Shown here in pieces: positions 1-9,372 of a stretch of DNA of 64,000 bases. The notes beneath the pieces are model-generated. The model did not search any database and had not been told where the DNA came from. It worked only from the letters and a program-made list of their open reading frames with translations. A program made the translations under genes and the position numbers. Location: assembly GCF_001690185.1 (NCBI RefSeq), contig NZ_LZGN01000034.1:223260-287259 (forward strand), read 5' to 3'. Source of the stretch: Gilliamella sp. wkB308. Lineage in GTDB: Bacteria > Pseudomonadota > Gammaproteobacteria > Enterobacterales > Orbaceae. How positions within the stretch are numbered: position 1 is the first letter of the stretch; each line of letters starts with the position of its first letter.

Positions 1-1554
1 GGTAAAGTTGCCTACTTATTTGAAAAGTATACCGATAGCCAAGAGATGAATGTATTAGTGGTTTGTACACCTTCTGATAAGCAATCTGATGTGAATGATG
101 TTGGGCCAGTGCTGGAACGGTGGATCGGTAAAACACAAGGCGAAACACCTGAAAAACGAGCAACCAAAGAAGTTGGCTTGTTGTGGGCGATTACCATGTT
201 TGATAAACGGATATGCACATCGTTGACCTTGTCGGAAGATAATCTTAAAAATAGTTGGGGTAAAGGTGGATTATTACAACAAACTATTTTAGAACGTTTT
301 GGAAGTTATGATTGGCTAATGAATTGGTCAAACAATCAGAAATTCAACAATGTTTATTTGGTTCGTAAACCTGGTTTTGATGTACCGTTTTTAAATGTCG
401 ATCCTGCTACACGTCAAGAACTGTCTCATAATGAGAATTATCAGACTAAAATGGACGTATTAAAAAAGACTTTTATCGACAATGTTGATGTTCAAGAATA
501 TGTATCTCAACCAAAAGAAGCGTGGGATGCGATGCTTAAACTAAACGATGGCGGTATAGGTCGAATTAGTCAATATTTAGAAAAAGTAGCGATTACTGAA
601 GTAAAACAACAACGTATTGTTGAACAATTAAATGAAAAAATTGATTACATTACAAATATGCGTTTTGATACCTGGTACCAAGCTGGTAGTGATGAAGAAC
701 TTGGTAAGAAAAAACACGTTATCGCAGATGTGGTAAAAGAATTGCAGGGTAAAGCATTGTTATTAGGTGAATTACTCAAAATTTTAGAATTGCCAGATCA
801 AACAATTCGAGCTTTGTATCATTCCAACCATGTAGAAAACCAGATAGCTAAAGATAATGATGATAATTTAGTCGGCAATTTGTCCAATGATTTTGGTTTT
901 AATACTGAATTTGACCTTTTTTCGGACCTGAATAGCAATTTAACCAGTAAGCCAGCAGTGACTTTACCGACTGAATCTAAATTTGCTAAGAGTGTTTTTA
1001 CAACTTGGTTAGAGCACTTAAGAAATATCGTGCTGGATCAACATATTTTACAGTTTTTGGGTTTAAGCCAAAAATCATTATCTTTTATTGTTGAAGAGCT
1101 TATTACAGGCGCCAATCGTTTGAAGATTGAACATAATTTAACTGAAAAAATCTTAAATAACGAAAATACTGGCAGTAAACGTGATGATCTTGAATCAAGA
1201 CAGATTAGTACGATTCATACTCAATTATCTGATTATATTGCGTGGTTAGGTTTTATTGAAGGTCAGGTGGATAACATTCCAATGAGTCGTGTTAATCACG
1301 GTAAGCGTATATTTGCATCACCGCTAAATGAGTTTGTTATGCAATCATCTCATCAGTTGCCAAAATTGGATAATAATACTAAAAATTATTCTCAATTTGC
1401 GATATTTGATTGGTTTATAGCTTTTGCGACGCTTGCACAAGAAAATGTCGGACATCATGCCGGACGGGAAATAAGTCAGGAACAAAATAGCCGTCTGGGT
1501 GAGATTTTGGCATGTTTTAGACAATCACAAATTAAATTGGATGATTTTTTGTAA
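1..1554 (+). CDS. srfC: SrfC-family protein, 3' part (5' end outside window)
   Basis: The frame is open from base 1, so this is a gene cut by the window edge; the first internal ATG at 46 is not a convincing start. 517 residues are visible, rich in alpha-helix, with no membrane segment or signal peptide. The C-terminal GHHAGREISQEQNSRLGEIL stretch resembles the end of SrfC-family (putative virulence factor) proteins, which are normally larger and carry an N-terminal P-loop GTPase-like region that would lie outside the window. SrfC usually travels with SrfA and SrfB, so those genes may lie just upstream; none is visible downstream. It heads the operon running to 12263. The biochemical role of the family is unsettled. 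The family call rests on remembered similarity. Confidence 0.7.
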   Translation, partial: GKVAYLFEKYTDSQEMNVLVVCTPSDKQSDVNDVGPVLERWIGKTQGETPEKRATKEVGLLWAITMFDKRICTSLTLSEDNLKNSWGKGGLLQQTILERFGSYDWLMNWSNNQKFNNVYLVRKPGFDVPFLNVDPATRQELSHNENYQTKMDVLKKTFIDNVDVQEYVSQPKEAWDAMLKLNDGGIGRISQYLEKVAITEVKQQRIVEQLNEKIDYITNMRFDTWYQAGSDEELGKKKHVIADVVKELQGKALLLGELLKILELPDQTIRALYHSNHVENQIAKDNDDNLVGNLSNDFGFNTEFDLFSDLNSNLTSKPAVTLPTESKFAKSVFTTWLEHLRNIVLDQHILQFLGLSQKSLSFIVEELITGANRLKIEHNLTEKILNNENTGSKRDDLESRQISTIHTQLSDYIAWLGFIEGQVDNIPMSRVNHGKRIFASPLNEFVMQSSHQLPKLDNNTKNYSQFAIFDWFIAFATLAQENVGHHAGREISQEQNSRLGEILACFRQSQIKLDDFL

Positions 1555-1596
1555 ATTAATGCAATAACAAAATGAAGTGACAGGATAGAGGACATT

Positions 1597-2637
1597 ATGG
1601 CATTAAGAATCGAATTAAATGGTTATAAACCGGGTATAGCTAAATTTTTGGCATATAAATGGAATGGTAGTGCTGATATTGAAATATTGATTCAACGTAA
1701 TCAAGATAGTTATTATTTGTCTGGATTAAACCAATGGAGTCCAGAAAAAAGTTGGCATACGTTGGCTGATATGACTGTCGAACATGGACAGTTAACCGGG
1801 CTTGTTGGTGAATGGCTTGTTGATTCGTTATTAACCCAAGAAAGTACTGCACGATTTTTGGTACAAATTCGTGATAAGCAAAACGAAAATTACAGTGACC
1901 GAGGCGTTATAAACATAGCTGATGGCGTGATGACGTCAGCTGCATTAAACACGGTTACCACTACGTCTGACACGCATCTTGAACCTGAGGAGTTTGTGGA
2001 TGTAATCCTCGATGATGAAACAATTGATATTGAAACACAAACCATTTCCGAGCCTGAAATCGAAGAACAAATTATCGAAGAACCTGTTGAACCCGTCACT
2101 GAAGAAGTCTTTACATCTGTAACTACGTCTGAAACTGTAACGGATGAGACGTTGACACAACCGATTAAACCAAAAAGAAAATCAGGTTTAATATTCGGCT
2201 TGATTATTGCCATTTTACTCTTTGTCGTCATGGGTATCGCAATTTGGTATTTTCTATTCTTCCAAAATCAACAAACTAAAGATGCTGAATCGGCTATGTT
2301 AGGTCAATGTAGTCTAAGTCAAGTAAGTGATGATGATCTCACCTTTATTCAACAATGTTTACAAACTAAGCCACAAACTTCAACGATTATTCAGTTGATC
2401 AATGACGCTAAAAAAGAAAAAAAATGTAATATTGCTCAGCGGTTATATGCTAATCAATCACAAATAAATTCAACCATTGCCATTTTGTACGCCAAAGAAT
2501 ATGACGAAAAGTATTATCAAGCTAATAGCTGTTTTGAAGCTGATAAAGAAACGGCTATTTATTGGTACGAAACCGCATTGAATAATGATCCCGATAATAA
2601 AGACGTAAAAGCACGGTTAGCTGAGCTACAAAAGTAG
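1597..2637 (+). CDS. Single-pass membrane protein with acidic linker and TPR-like periplasmic tail
   Basis: No family is recognised. The 346 residues divide into a soluble N-terminal region (about 1-125), an acidic Glu/Thr/Val-rich linker (126-190), a positively charged stop (KPKRK, 191-195), one membrane helix (about 196-222) and a C-terminal domain. The positive-inside rule puts the N terminus in the cytoplasm and the tail in the periplasm. All four cysteines lie in the tail, which suits disulfides, and the last 30 residues (ETAIYWYETALNNDPDN) look like a TPR/Sel1 helix pair. A GAGGAC ribosome site precedes the ATG. The gene lies 42 bases after srfC and 12 before the vWA gene, so it is likely co-transcribed; an envelope adaptor is plausible. 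Confidence 0.75.
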   Translation: MALRIELNGYKPGIAKFLAYKWNGSADIEILIQRNQDSYYLSGLNQWSPEKSWHTLADMTVEHGQLTGLVGEWLVDSLLTQESTARFLVQIRDKQNENYSDRGVINIADGVMTSAALNTVTTTSDTHLEPEEFVDVILDDETIDIETQTISEPEIEEQIIEEPVEPVTEEVFTSVTTSETVTDETLTQPIKPKRKSGLIFGLIIAILLFVVMGIAIWYFLFFQNQQTKDAESAMLGQCSLSQVSDDDLTFIQQCLQTKPQTSTIIQLINDAKKEKKCNIAQRLYANQSQINSTIAILYAKEYDEKYYQANSCFEADKETAIYWYETALNNDPDNKDVKARLAELQK

Positions 2638-2649
2638 GTAGGAACAAAA

Positions 2650-4623
2650 ATGGAAAATTTAGCTATCTCAAAAATTATGTTTGTATTGAGCTTAACTTGT
2701 TTACCCTTGATAAGTTTTGCAAACGAACCGCTTAAACAGCAAGGTAAAACAACACTGTATCAACGCGTATTAAGTACACCAACGTGCGAGTTAAAAAAAG
2801 ATATAAGCGAGGTTGCAGGACAACAAGTTCCTGCATTTTCTCGCTACTATGTTTATGAACGTAAAAATCAAAATAACCAAGAATGGTTAAGTGTTGGGCC
2901 TGATTCCTATGGAAAAACGATAGGTTGGATTAATGGCTCCTGCGCAATTGAATGGAATATGCAAATGACCTTGGTTTTTACTAATCCGGTTGAACGTGAT
3001 CCTTTGCTATTTTTTAAAGATAAAGATTCACTCACGGCAATTGTTGATTCTGAACATCCAGAAACATTATTAAAACCCATTCGTGAGGCATTAAACGTTA
3101 ACAAAACCTCGTCGAAAGTGATAGCTCAAGAGCCGGCGGAATTTGTTGATTTTAAAAATAACTTCTATTTATTGCCTATTTTACAAGGTGAAGAAGTCAT
3201 GAACGGACAAGGGTTTTATGAGCGTATATTAGAAGTCGCCTCTGTCAGTAAACAAGATAAATTAGTGGCAACAACTCAGAACGTTAAGTCATCCACTACC
3301 ACTCAAAAAACAGATGATAGCACTAATCAAGTTGCCCCTTTTAAAGCGGCAATTGTGTTTGTAATCGACTCAACCATTTCTATGGATCCGTATATTTCAA
3401 GAACCAAAGAGGCTGTTGAACGCGTTTATCAGCATATTGAAAAAGAGAATTTACAAGATCAAGTTAAATTTGGCTTGGTGTCATTTCGATCAAGTTTAAC
3501 AGCATCAGATAAACTTGAATTTGTCACAAAAGTTTTTGCCGATCCAAACCAAGTGAAAAATCGTGAAGATTTTAAAAAACTCAGTGCATCACTTAAACAA
3601 GCTTCGGTATCGACGGCTTATTTTGCCGAAGATTCATTTGCAGGAGTAGCGCAAGCTTTAAATGATATTAATTGGAACAGTTTTGGTGCGCGTTATATGA
3701 TTCTTATTACCGATGCAAGTGCAATTCCAGGGGATGATAAACTTTCAAGCACTGGTATGGATGCCCCCCAATTAAGGCTCGAAGCACAGCATAAAGGGGT
3801 TGCGATTTATGCATTACATTTAAAAACGGCAAGTGGCGAAAAAGATCACCAAATTGCTGCGACGCAGTATTCTGATTTAACTTACAATGATTTTATTCAT
3901 AAATCACTTTACTACCCTGTTAATGCCGGTAATGTGAATGAGTTTGGTCAAAAAGTTGATTCGTTAGCCAAAGCCTTAGCCGAGCAAGTGAAACTCGCTT
4001 ATAAAGGTGAAGCGTCAATAGGTAATGCGATTAATGCTAAAGATAGTAATGCTGATATGTTAAATGATGCATTATTATTGGGTAAAGCAATGCAGTTGGC
4101 TTATTTAGGTGAAACGAATGGGTCTAAAGCGCCTTCGGTCTTCAAAGCGTGGATTGCTGATAAAGATTTTATTAAACCGACTATTCCAACAGCTGAACCT
4201 CGAATTTTATTAACTAAATCTCAATTAAGTGATTTAAGCGATATTGTTAGTAAAATCGCCAATGCAGCAAATGACGGATTAATTTCTGCCGATGATATGT
4301 TTTCACAGTTGCGATCGGTTGCTGCTGCTATGGGGCAAGATCCAAGTAAATTAAAATCGAACGCAGTCACAAAAATTGCCGATTTGGGGTTACTTGGGGA
4401 ATATTTGGATAATATCCCTTATAAAAGTGATGTAACCGGGTTGGATCAAGAGACGTGGAAAAGTATGAGTGGTCTTGAGCAGGAAAAATTTATTCGTAAT
4501 TTAAATAGTAAAATTCGTTATTATCAGAAATGTAATGCGGATGTTGATCGTTGGATTTCATTAGCGGAAGGTAGTGATCCTCGTGAAAATGTTTATCCTA
4601 TTCCTTTAGAGATGTTACCGTAA
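2650..4623 (+). CDS. Secreted vWA-domain protein resembling the periplasmic sensor half of PpkA
   Basis: 657 residues. A signal peptide (1-24, cleavage near SFA) is followed by an SH3-like segment (about 30-105) ending in the GWI motif common in SH3b folds, a linker, then a von Willebrand A domain (about 232-430). The metal-binding motif reads FVIDSTISM (D240), that is DxTxS, followed by PYISRTKEAV, a pattern I associate with the C-terminal periplasmic part of the type VI kinase PpkA. A helical tail of about 200 residues follows. There is no kinase domain and no membrane anchor after the signal peptide, so it should be a soluble periplasmic protein. The TagT-like ATPase starts 5 bases after its stop, supporting a shared function. 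Confidence 0.75.
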   Translation: MENLAISKIMFVLSLTCLPLISFANEPLKQQGKTTLYQRVLSTPTCELKKDISEVAGQQVPAFSRYYVYERKNQNNQEWLSVGPDSYGKTIGWINGSCAIEWNMQMTLVFTNPVERDPLLFFKDKDSLTAIVDSEHPETLLKPIREALNVNKTSSKVIAQEPAEFVDFKNNFYLLPILQGEEVMNGQGFYERILEVASVSKQDKLVATTQNVKSSTTTQKTDDSTNQVAPFKAAIVFVIDSTISMDPYISRTKEAVERVYQHIEKENLQDQVKFGLVSFRSSLTASDKLEFVTKVFADPNQVKNREDFKKLSASLKQASVSTAYFAEDSFAGVAQALNDINWNSFGARYMILITDASAIPGDDKLSSTGMDAPQLRLEAQHKGVAIYALHLKTASGEKDHQIAATQYSDLTYNDFIHKSLYYPVNAGNVNEFGQKVDSLAKALAEQVKLAYKGEASIGNAINAKDSNADMLNDALLLGKAMQLAYLGETNGSKAPSVFKAWIADKDFIKPTIPTAEPRILLTKSQLSDLSDIVSKIANAANDGLISADDMFSQLRSVAAAMGQDPSKLKSNAVTKIADLGLLGEYLDNIPYKSDVTGLDQETWKSMSGLEQEKFIRNLNSKIRYYQKCNADVDRWISLAEGSDPRENVYPIPLEMLP

Positions 4624-4628
4624 AACAG

Positions 4629-5345
4629 ATGTTAACGATAAAAAAACTTGCCATCACGCGCTCAACCGGTAAATCTTTTTTTAGTGTTAACCTACCTGCG
4701 CTGACCGTTAAAGCGGGTGAGGTGGTTATTATTCGAGGTGATAGCGGATCAGGTAAAAGCACGTTACTTGAAATGATAGGTATGATCCTAAAGCCTGACC
4801 ATATAGGTTGCTACAATCTTACTTTGGGTAATGATGACGTTGATATTGCTCAACTAATCCAACACGATAAACTGGATAAGTTAGCAGATATGCGTGCAAA
4901 TTATTTAGGTTTTATGTTGCAAACCGGCGGATTATTACCTTTTTTAACGGTGCGTGATAATATCTTACTTTCACTCAATGTGTTACAAAAAAAACTTGAT
5001 AAACATCGACTTGATTATTTAGTACAAAAGTTGAGTATTTCACACTTGCTAAGTAAATATCCTAAACAACTCTCGATTGGTGAAAGACAGCGAGCTTCTT
5101 TTATTCGTTCAATTATTCATAAACCTGCACTATTACTAGCTGATGAACCGACTTCAGCACTTGATCCTTATAATGCTAGTTTATTATTTGATTTGATTAT
5201 TGAGCAAGCTCAGCAGGATAATATTGCTGCCTTGATTGTGACCCATGATTGGCAACGTATTGCTGATAAAGGAATATTTACTTTAACATCTCAAATTACC
5301 TCTTCCCATTCATCCGAATTTTTACCCTTACAAGATGAGGTATAA
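4629..5345 (+). CDS. ABC transporter ATPase, TagT/LolD-like
   Basis: 238 residues with the full ABC ATPase set: Walker A GDSGSGKST (37-45), Q-loop near LQTGG (98-102), signature LSIGER (148-153, a variant of LSGGQ), Walker B LLLADEP (168-174) and an H-loop VTHDW near the C terminus. The size and motif pattern match the LolD/MacB class, which drives mechanotransmission or lipoprotein handling rather than transport across the membrane. Its partner permease starts 3 bases after the stop. Placed between a PpkA-like vWA protein and a permease plus FGE-like protein, it corresponds to TagT of the Pseudomonas type VI regulatory module. Ordinary LolD is the alternative, but lolC/lolE neighbours are absent. 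Confidence 0.85.
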   Translation: MLTIKKLAITRSTGKSFFSVNLPALTVKAGEVVIIRGDSGSGKSTLLEMIGMILKPDHIGCYNLTLGNDDVDIAQLIQHDKLDKLADMRANYLGFMLQTGGLLPFLTVRDNILLSLNVLQKKLDKHRLDYLVQKLSISHLLSKYPKQLSIGERQRASFIRSIIHKPALLLADEPTSALDPYNASLLFDLIIEQAQQDNIAALIVTHDWQRIADKGIFTLTSQITSSHSSEFLPLQDEV

Positions 5346-5348
5346 GCG

Positions 5349-6572
5349 ATGATCAGATTATTATCTAAATGGCGGCTTATTACTCGGTTATCTTTGTCGG
5401 ATTTATGGTACGACAAGAAGGTCTCATTTTGTATTATCGCATCGGTGATCTCGGTAATTACCCCACTTTTGCTACTCTTTAGCTTAAAATATGGTGTTGT
5501 TTCACAGCTTCGCCAGCAGTTACTTAATGATCCGCAAAATTTAGAAGTTAAAATTGTGGGTAATTTACAGTTAGATCAGTCAATGTTTGAATGGATTGCC
5601 CAGCAACCTGAAACCGCGTTTGTAATTCCGTTGACACGTTCTCTTAATACTCAAGCTGATTTAATGAAAGATAATCGTCATTTTGTTAATAATGCTGAAA
5701 TTATTCCGACAGCTAAAGGGGATCCGATAACCCAAAGTTTACCGCTCCTGCATCATAAACAACAGATTTTAATATCTGCTTTAGCCGCAGAAAAAATGCA
5801 GGCAAATGTTGGTGATAAAGTAAAAATGGTCGTGACAAGGCAACTTGATGGCAAACTGGAAAAAGGTATAGTCGAGTTAGAGATCATCGGAGTGATTCCC
5901 GAAATTTATTATAGTCGAGCTGCTGCATTTGTGTCTTTAGCGCTTCTAATTGATATGGAACATTTTTATGACGGTTATCAAATAAATATTTTTCAATTAA
6001 CCACAGGGCTTGTTAATCCACCAGAACATAACTCATTTGCCAGAGCACGTATTTATGCAAGGTCACTTGATGATGTAGCGCCTTTGTCTTATAAACTACG
6101 TCAACAAAATATTGAAACACGTACTCAAGCTAATGCTATAGAAAATATGCAAGCGATAGATCGGGTTCTCAATTTTATATTTAGTGTCATCGCAATAACG
6201 GCTGTATTAGGGTGTATTTTATCTTTTACAGGATCATTTTTATCTAATATTGAACGTAAACGTAAAGATATCGCTTTGATGCGATTACTTGGATTTAAAT
6301 CTAAAGGAATTATGCTGTATTTAATGACTCAAGCCATGATGCTAAGTTGTTTGGCATTTATCATTTCTTGCCTACTTTTTTTATTTGGCAATTATGCCTT
6401 TAATTTTGTGTTAGGTAAAAATTTAGTTTCACATCCAGTAGTTAGCCAATTACAATTTTATCATTTTATAATCGCATTTTTACTTACTTTATTGATATCA
6501 GCTATTGTAGTAACGGTAGGAGGTCGACGTGCTGTTAAGATTCAGCCAGCAGAAAGCTTGCGCGAAGTATAA
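5349..6572 (+). CDS. ABC transporter permease, FtsX/MacB fold, TagS-like
   Basis: 407 residues with four predicted membrane helices: one at about 27-50, a large extracytoplasmic domain (about 51-270), then three helices grouped in the last 140 residues (about 275-300, 325-350 and 370-395). This is the FtsX/MacB/LolCE topology. The ERKRKDIALMRLLGFK stretch after helix 2 is the cytoplasmic coupling segment typical of the family, and the protein ends with the common KIQPAESLREV motif. It pairs with the ATPase just upstream. The last 44 bases overlap the next gene in another frame, so translation of the two is probably coupled. TagS is the closest role by context. Confidence 0.85.
   Translation: MIRLLSKWRLITRLSLSDLWYDKKVSFCIIASVISVITPLLLLFSLKYGVVSQLRQQLLNDPQNLEVKIVGNLQLDQSMFEWIAQQPETAFVIPLTRSLNTQADLMKDNRHFVNNAEIIPTAKGDPITQSLPLLHHKQQILISALAAEKMQANVGDKVKMVVTRQLDGKLEKGIVELEIIGVIPEIYYSRAAAFVSLALLIDMEHFYDGYQINIFQLTTGLVNPPEHNSFARARIYARSLDDVAPLSYKLRQQNIETRTQANAIENMQAIDRVLNFIFSVIAITAVLGCILSFTGSFLSNIERKRKDIALMRLLGFKSKGIMLYLMTQAMMLSCLAFIISCLLFLFGNYAFNFVLGKNLVSHPVVSQLQFYHFIIAFLLTLLISAIVVTVGGRRAVKIQPAESLREV
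6518..6523 (+). promoter_or_regulatory. Perfect Shine-Dalgarno site deciding a GTG start
   Basis: AGGAGG lies inside the permease coding region, 5 bases before the GTG at 6529-6531. It fixes the start of the FGE-like gene and shows that the 44-base overlap with the permease is real rather than an artefact of an over-extended frame. Confidence 0.8.
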
Positions 6573-8136
6573 TTATAAAAAATGGCATTATTGGGGACTA
6601 ATCTTAAGTTTTATCCCTTTATGCAGTTATGCTGAGCCTTGGGATAATAAGTTTTATAATCCTAAACCTGCAAGTGATGATGTGATTTTGCCGATGCCTT
6701 GTGATGGGCGTCTGGTGATGAAAAAGGTATTTACGCCTACCAATAAACCACTTGAGGATGTAAAAGTGATTTTAGGCAGTAACCAAAAAGAGTTGGGCTT
6801 TGCTGAATACGCAACACCTAATTATATTTCTGGTAGCTTTTCAAATGAAAACGAAGAAAGGTATTATTTAATCGGTAAATATGAAATTACAGCTCTACAA
6901 TATCAAGCGGTGATGAATGGTACTTGTCCAACGGCTAAAGTAAATTTGCTTTTCCCTGTTACCAATATTAGTTGGTTTGATGCTATAGCATTTAGTAATA
7001 AATATAACCAATGGTTACTGGAAAACCAATCTCAATTAAAAGCGATGCCAAAAGGCTATGTACGTTTGCCAACGAATACCGAATGGGAGTACGCGGCAAG
7101 GGGTGGCATGAAAGTCACTGAATCTGAATTTCGTGAAACAGTTTTTCCTATTACGGGTGGTTTGGAAAATTATGCTTGGTTTTCAGGGGCAAAGTCTGCC
7201 AATGGAAAATTACAACTTATTGGTCGGTTAGCACCTAATCCACTGGATCTTTATGATATTTTAGGTAATGCCAGTGAAATGATGTTTGATTCGTTTAGAA
7301 TGAATAAATTAGATCGTTATCATGGTCAACAAGGAGGCATGATTATTCGTGGCGGTAGTTATTTAACGCCTGAATCTTCAATATCAACTGCCTTTCGTAG
7401 TGAAAAGCCTTACTATGATAATAAAGGTGCTTATCAAAGCAAAGATGTTGGATTTCGTTTAGTGTATACCACCGAAGTTATGCACTCTAAAGATTCGATT
7501 AAAGAATTAGAAAAACAGTGGAACGAACTAGGTAATGAAGTCGAATCGTCAAATGATAACAATGTGGTGAATGAACTGGAAAAAATTACTAAACAAGTTG
7601 AAGACGAAAAAACTAAAAAGGAGTTAAATCAACTTAATCTGCTGTTACGAAGTGCGAACCAGTCACGGGATGAGCAGCGAGATCGTTCCATTCAATCCGC
7701 CTTACAATTGGGGGCTTTTTTATGTGCAAATGTCTCTGATCTCAACGATAAATATGAATATAATAATAATTTATATAATACGATGATCAATGAAATTTGT
7801 GATGCTAGTGACTCAAGTGAGTTAGAGAGTACAGATATGTGTTCTAAAACAAAGCTAAATAATTTAAATCAAGTTGTCATTGATTCAAGAAATGCACGCA
7901 ATTTTATATTAAAATATTATGCAGATACCATTGTTAGCACTGCATCAAATTACGAAAAAAATACAATTAATGAACAAGCTAAAGCAACACAATTTATTTT
8001 ACAAAGTAGTGGAAAGGCAAATATGAGCGATTATTTAAAGCTCTATTTAAAACATATCAATCAATACATTGTATCGGGTAAAATAGAACAATCAGTTTGG
8101 TTACAAACCTGCAATGAAATAAAAGGAAGGAAATAA
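6529..8136 (+). CDS. Periplasmic FGE/SUMF1-domain protein, TagR-like, with helical extension
   Basis: 535 residues. It starts at GTG 6529 behind a perfect AGGAGG. A signal peptide ends near residue 35 (LCSYA). The formylglycine-generating-enzyme-like (C-type-lectin-like) domain spans about 60-325, recognisable by YEITALQYQAVMNG, NISWFDAIAFSN, RLPTNTEWEYAARGG, LYDILGNASEMMFDS, IIRGGSYL and DVGFRLVY. I see no catalytic cysteine pattern of true sulfatase-activating enzymes, so a binding or signalling role is likelier, as for TagR. From about 330 to the end a charged helical region with four cysteines is added that I do not know from TagR. The stop overlaps the next ATG by one base (TAATG). Confidence 0.85.
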   Translation: MLLRFSQQKACAKYNYKKWHYWGLILSFIPLCSYAEPWDNKFYNPKPASDDVILPMPCDGRLVMKKVFTPTNKPLEDVKVILGSNQKELGFAEYATPNYISGSFSNENEERYYLIGKYEITALQYQAVMNGTCPTAKVNLLFPVTNISWFDAIAFSNKYNQWLLENQSQLKAMPKGYVRLPTNTEWEYAARGGMKVTESEFRETVFPITGGLENYAWFSGAKSANGKLQLIGRLAPNPLDLYDILGNASEMMFDSFRMNKLDRYHGQQGGMIIRGGSYLTPESSISTAFRSEKPYYDNKGAYQSKDVGFRLVYTTEVMHSKDSIKELEKQWNELGNEVESSNDNNVVNELEKITKQVEDEKTKKELNQLNLLLRSANQSRDEQRDRSIQSALQLGAFLCANVSDLNDKYEYNNNLYNTMINEICDASDSSELESTDMCSKTKLNNLNQVVIDSRNARNFILKYYADTIVSTASNYEKNTINEQAKATQFILQSSGKANMSDYLKLYLKHINQYIVSGKIEQSVWLQTCNEIKGRK

Positions 8137-8822
8137 TGAAAAAAATAGTCGTTATAATCACATTATGTTTATCTGTTGTCTTATCTGGATGTCAATCATC
8201 AGGGTGGAGAACTAAAGACGTTGATCCGGCATTAACCAATAGTAATACATCTCAATTTTTTAGTAAATCAGCTTGGCAATCGTGTGTCGTTGGTGCTGGA
8301 TTTTCTGGACTTAGTTGTATTTTGGTTGGTGGAAAACCAGGTGTTTGTCTGGCTACGGCAGCAGTAGGGTGTGGTGTATTAATGGGTGCTAATTACTATC
8401 TTGATTCTAAGCGTGCTGAGTATGCAGATGAAGAAATGCGCATTGATGCTTATATTTATGATATTCAGCAAAATAATATGGAAGTACAAGCTGTTACTCA
8501 AAATGCGCAAGCTGTGTTGGATAAAAATTTAGCAACATTAAAAGTGTTAAATAATCAGATTGAAAATAAAACGTTGAGTAAAAGACAGGTTAAAAATGAG
8601 TTGAAGCAAATCGATGCAAATATTGCTTACTTAACTGACAAATTAGATCGTATGAAAGGCATTGAAAGTGATTGGGTTATGCTTTCTGCAAGGGAAAAAC
8701 AATCAGGGATTAATATGTCAAAATTAGATAAACAAATTAATCAGCTTCATAAACAGATAGCGTTACTTGAAAAACAAATTAATGTGGTGAGTCAACAACG
8801 TTCAGCAGTACAGGTGAGTTAA
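8136..8822 (+). CDS. Lipoprotein with glycine-rich hydrophobic segments and coiled coil (TagQ position)
   Basis: 228 residues. The lipobox is VLSGC with the lipidated cysteine at 19; the following Gln-Ser-Ser does not suggest inner-membrane retention, so outer-membrane anchoring is likely. Residues about 50-85 form two glycine- and cysteine-rich hydrophobic stretches, and about 90-225 is a charged heptad-like coiled coil. It follows the FGE-like gene with a one-base overlap, the position held by the lipoprotein TagQ, which in Pseudomonas tethers TagR to the outer membrane. I cannot claim sequence homology to TagQ; the correspondence is by position and lipidation only. Confidence 0.75.
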   Translation: MKKIVVIITLCLSVVLSGCQSSGWRTKDVDPALTNSNTSQFFSKSAWQSCVVGAGFSGLSCILVGGKPGVCLATAAVGCGVLMGANYYLDSKRAEYADEEMRIDAYIYDIQQNNMEVQAVTQNAQAVLDKNLATLKVLNNQIENKTLSKRQVKNELKQIDANIAYLTDKLDRMKGIESDWVMLSAREKQSGINMSKLDKQINQLHKQIALLEKQINVVSQQRSAVQVS

Positions 8823-9307
8823 TGATGAAAAAAAGATACTTTATATTATTCAGCCCTATTTTGTTGTTAATGGGCTGTTCAACCACATCCGAACAGTGTG
8901 ATCCAACGAATACGGATATCGGTTTTTTTGATAAGATAAGTTGTCATTATTCTGGCAACTATCAAGCCCGAATTGATCAAAAACAGCAAATTTTAGAAGA
9001 TGAAAAAAAGGCAAATCAACAATTTAAAGCGATCTATGCCAATATAGAAAGACAGAAAAATGACACCGCCTTAAGTATTAAGCAAAAGCAAGCACAACAA
9101 CAAAAATTGAAAGATGATTTAACGAGTTTGACCAACGAAATTAAAGAAAAAGCGAAAGATCGAGCAGACTTGCAAGCACAAGTCGATGATATTGAAAAAC
9201 AACTTAAGCAAGTGAATAATTCAAATTCATCAGAAATTGAAAAGAAAGTTGAGTTAGATAAATTAAATAAAAAACTTCAACAATTACAGAAAGCTTTGAA
9301 TATCTAA
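8822..9307 (+). CDS. Small coiled-coil lipoprotein
   Basis: 161 residues with a lipobox LLMGC (lipidated cysteine near 19). The rest is almost entirely Lys/Gln/Glu/Asp-rich coiled coil (about 50-160), similar in style to the upstream lipoprotein, which suggests the two pair or were duplicated and diverged. Its ATG overlaps the previous stop by one base. No enzyme motif is present, so a structural or scaffold role at the outer membrane is the most that can be said. Confidence 0.75.
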   Translation: MMKKRYFILFSPILLLMGCSTTSEQCDPTNTDIGFFDKISCHYSGNYQARIDQKQQILEDEKKANQQFKAIYANIERQKNDTALSIKQKQAQQQKLKDDLTSLTNEIKEKAKDRADLQAQVDDIEKQLKQVNNSNSSEIEKKVELDKLNKKLQQLQKALNI

Positions 9308-9372
9308 ATTTGCGTATTCATTAAATCAATAGTTAGCAAAAGCGATGTTTAACATAAGGAAACAAATTAGCA

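Noticed and set aside
1890..2231. Minus-strand ORF of 113 codons
   Set aside because: Low-complexity Ser/Val/Thr translation opposite the acidic linker of the real plus-strand gene; no ribosome site.
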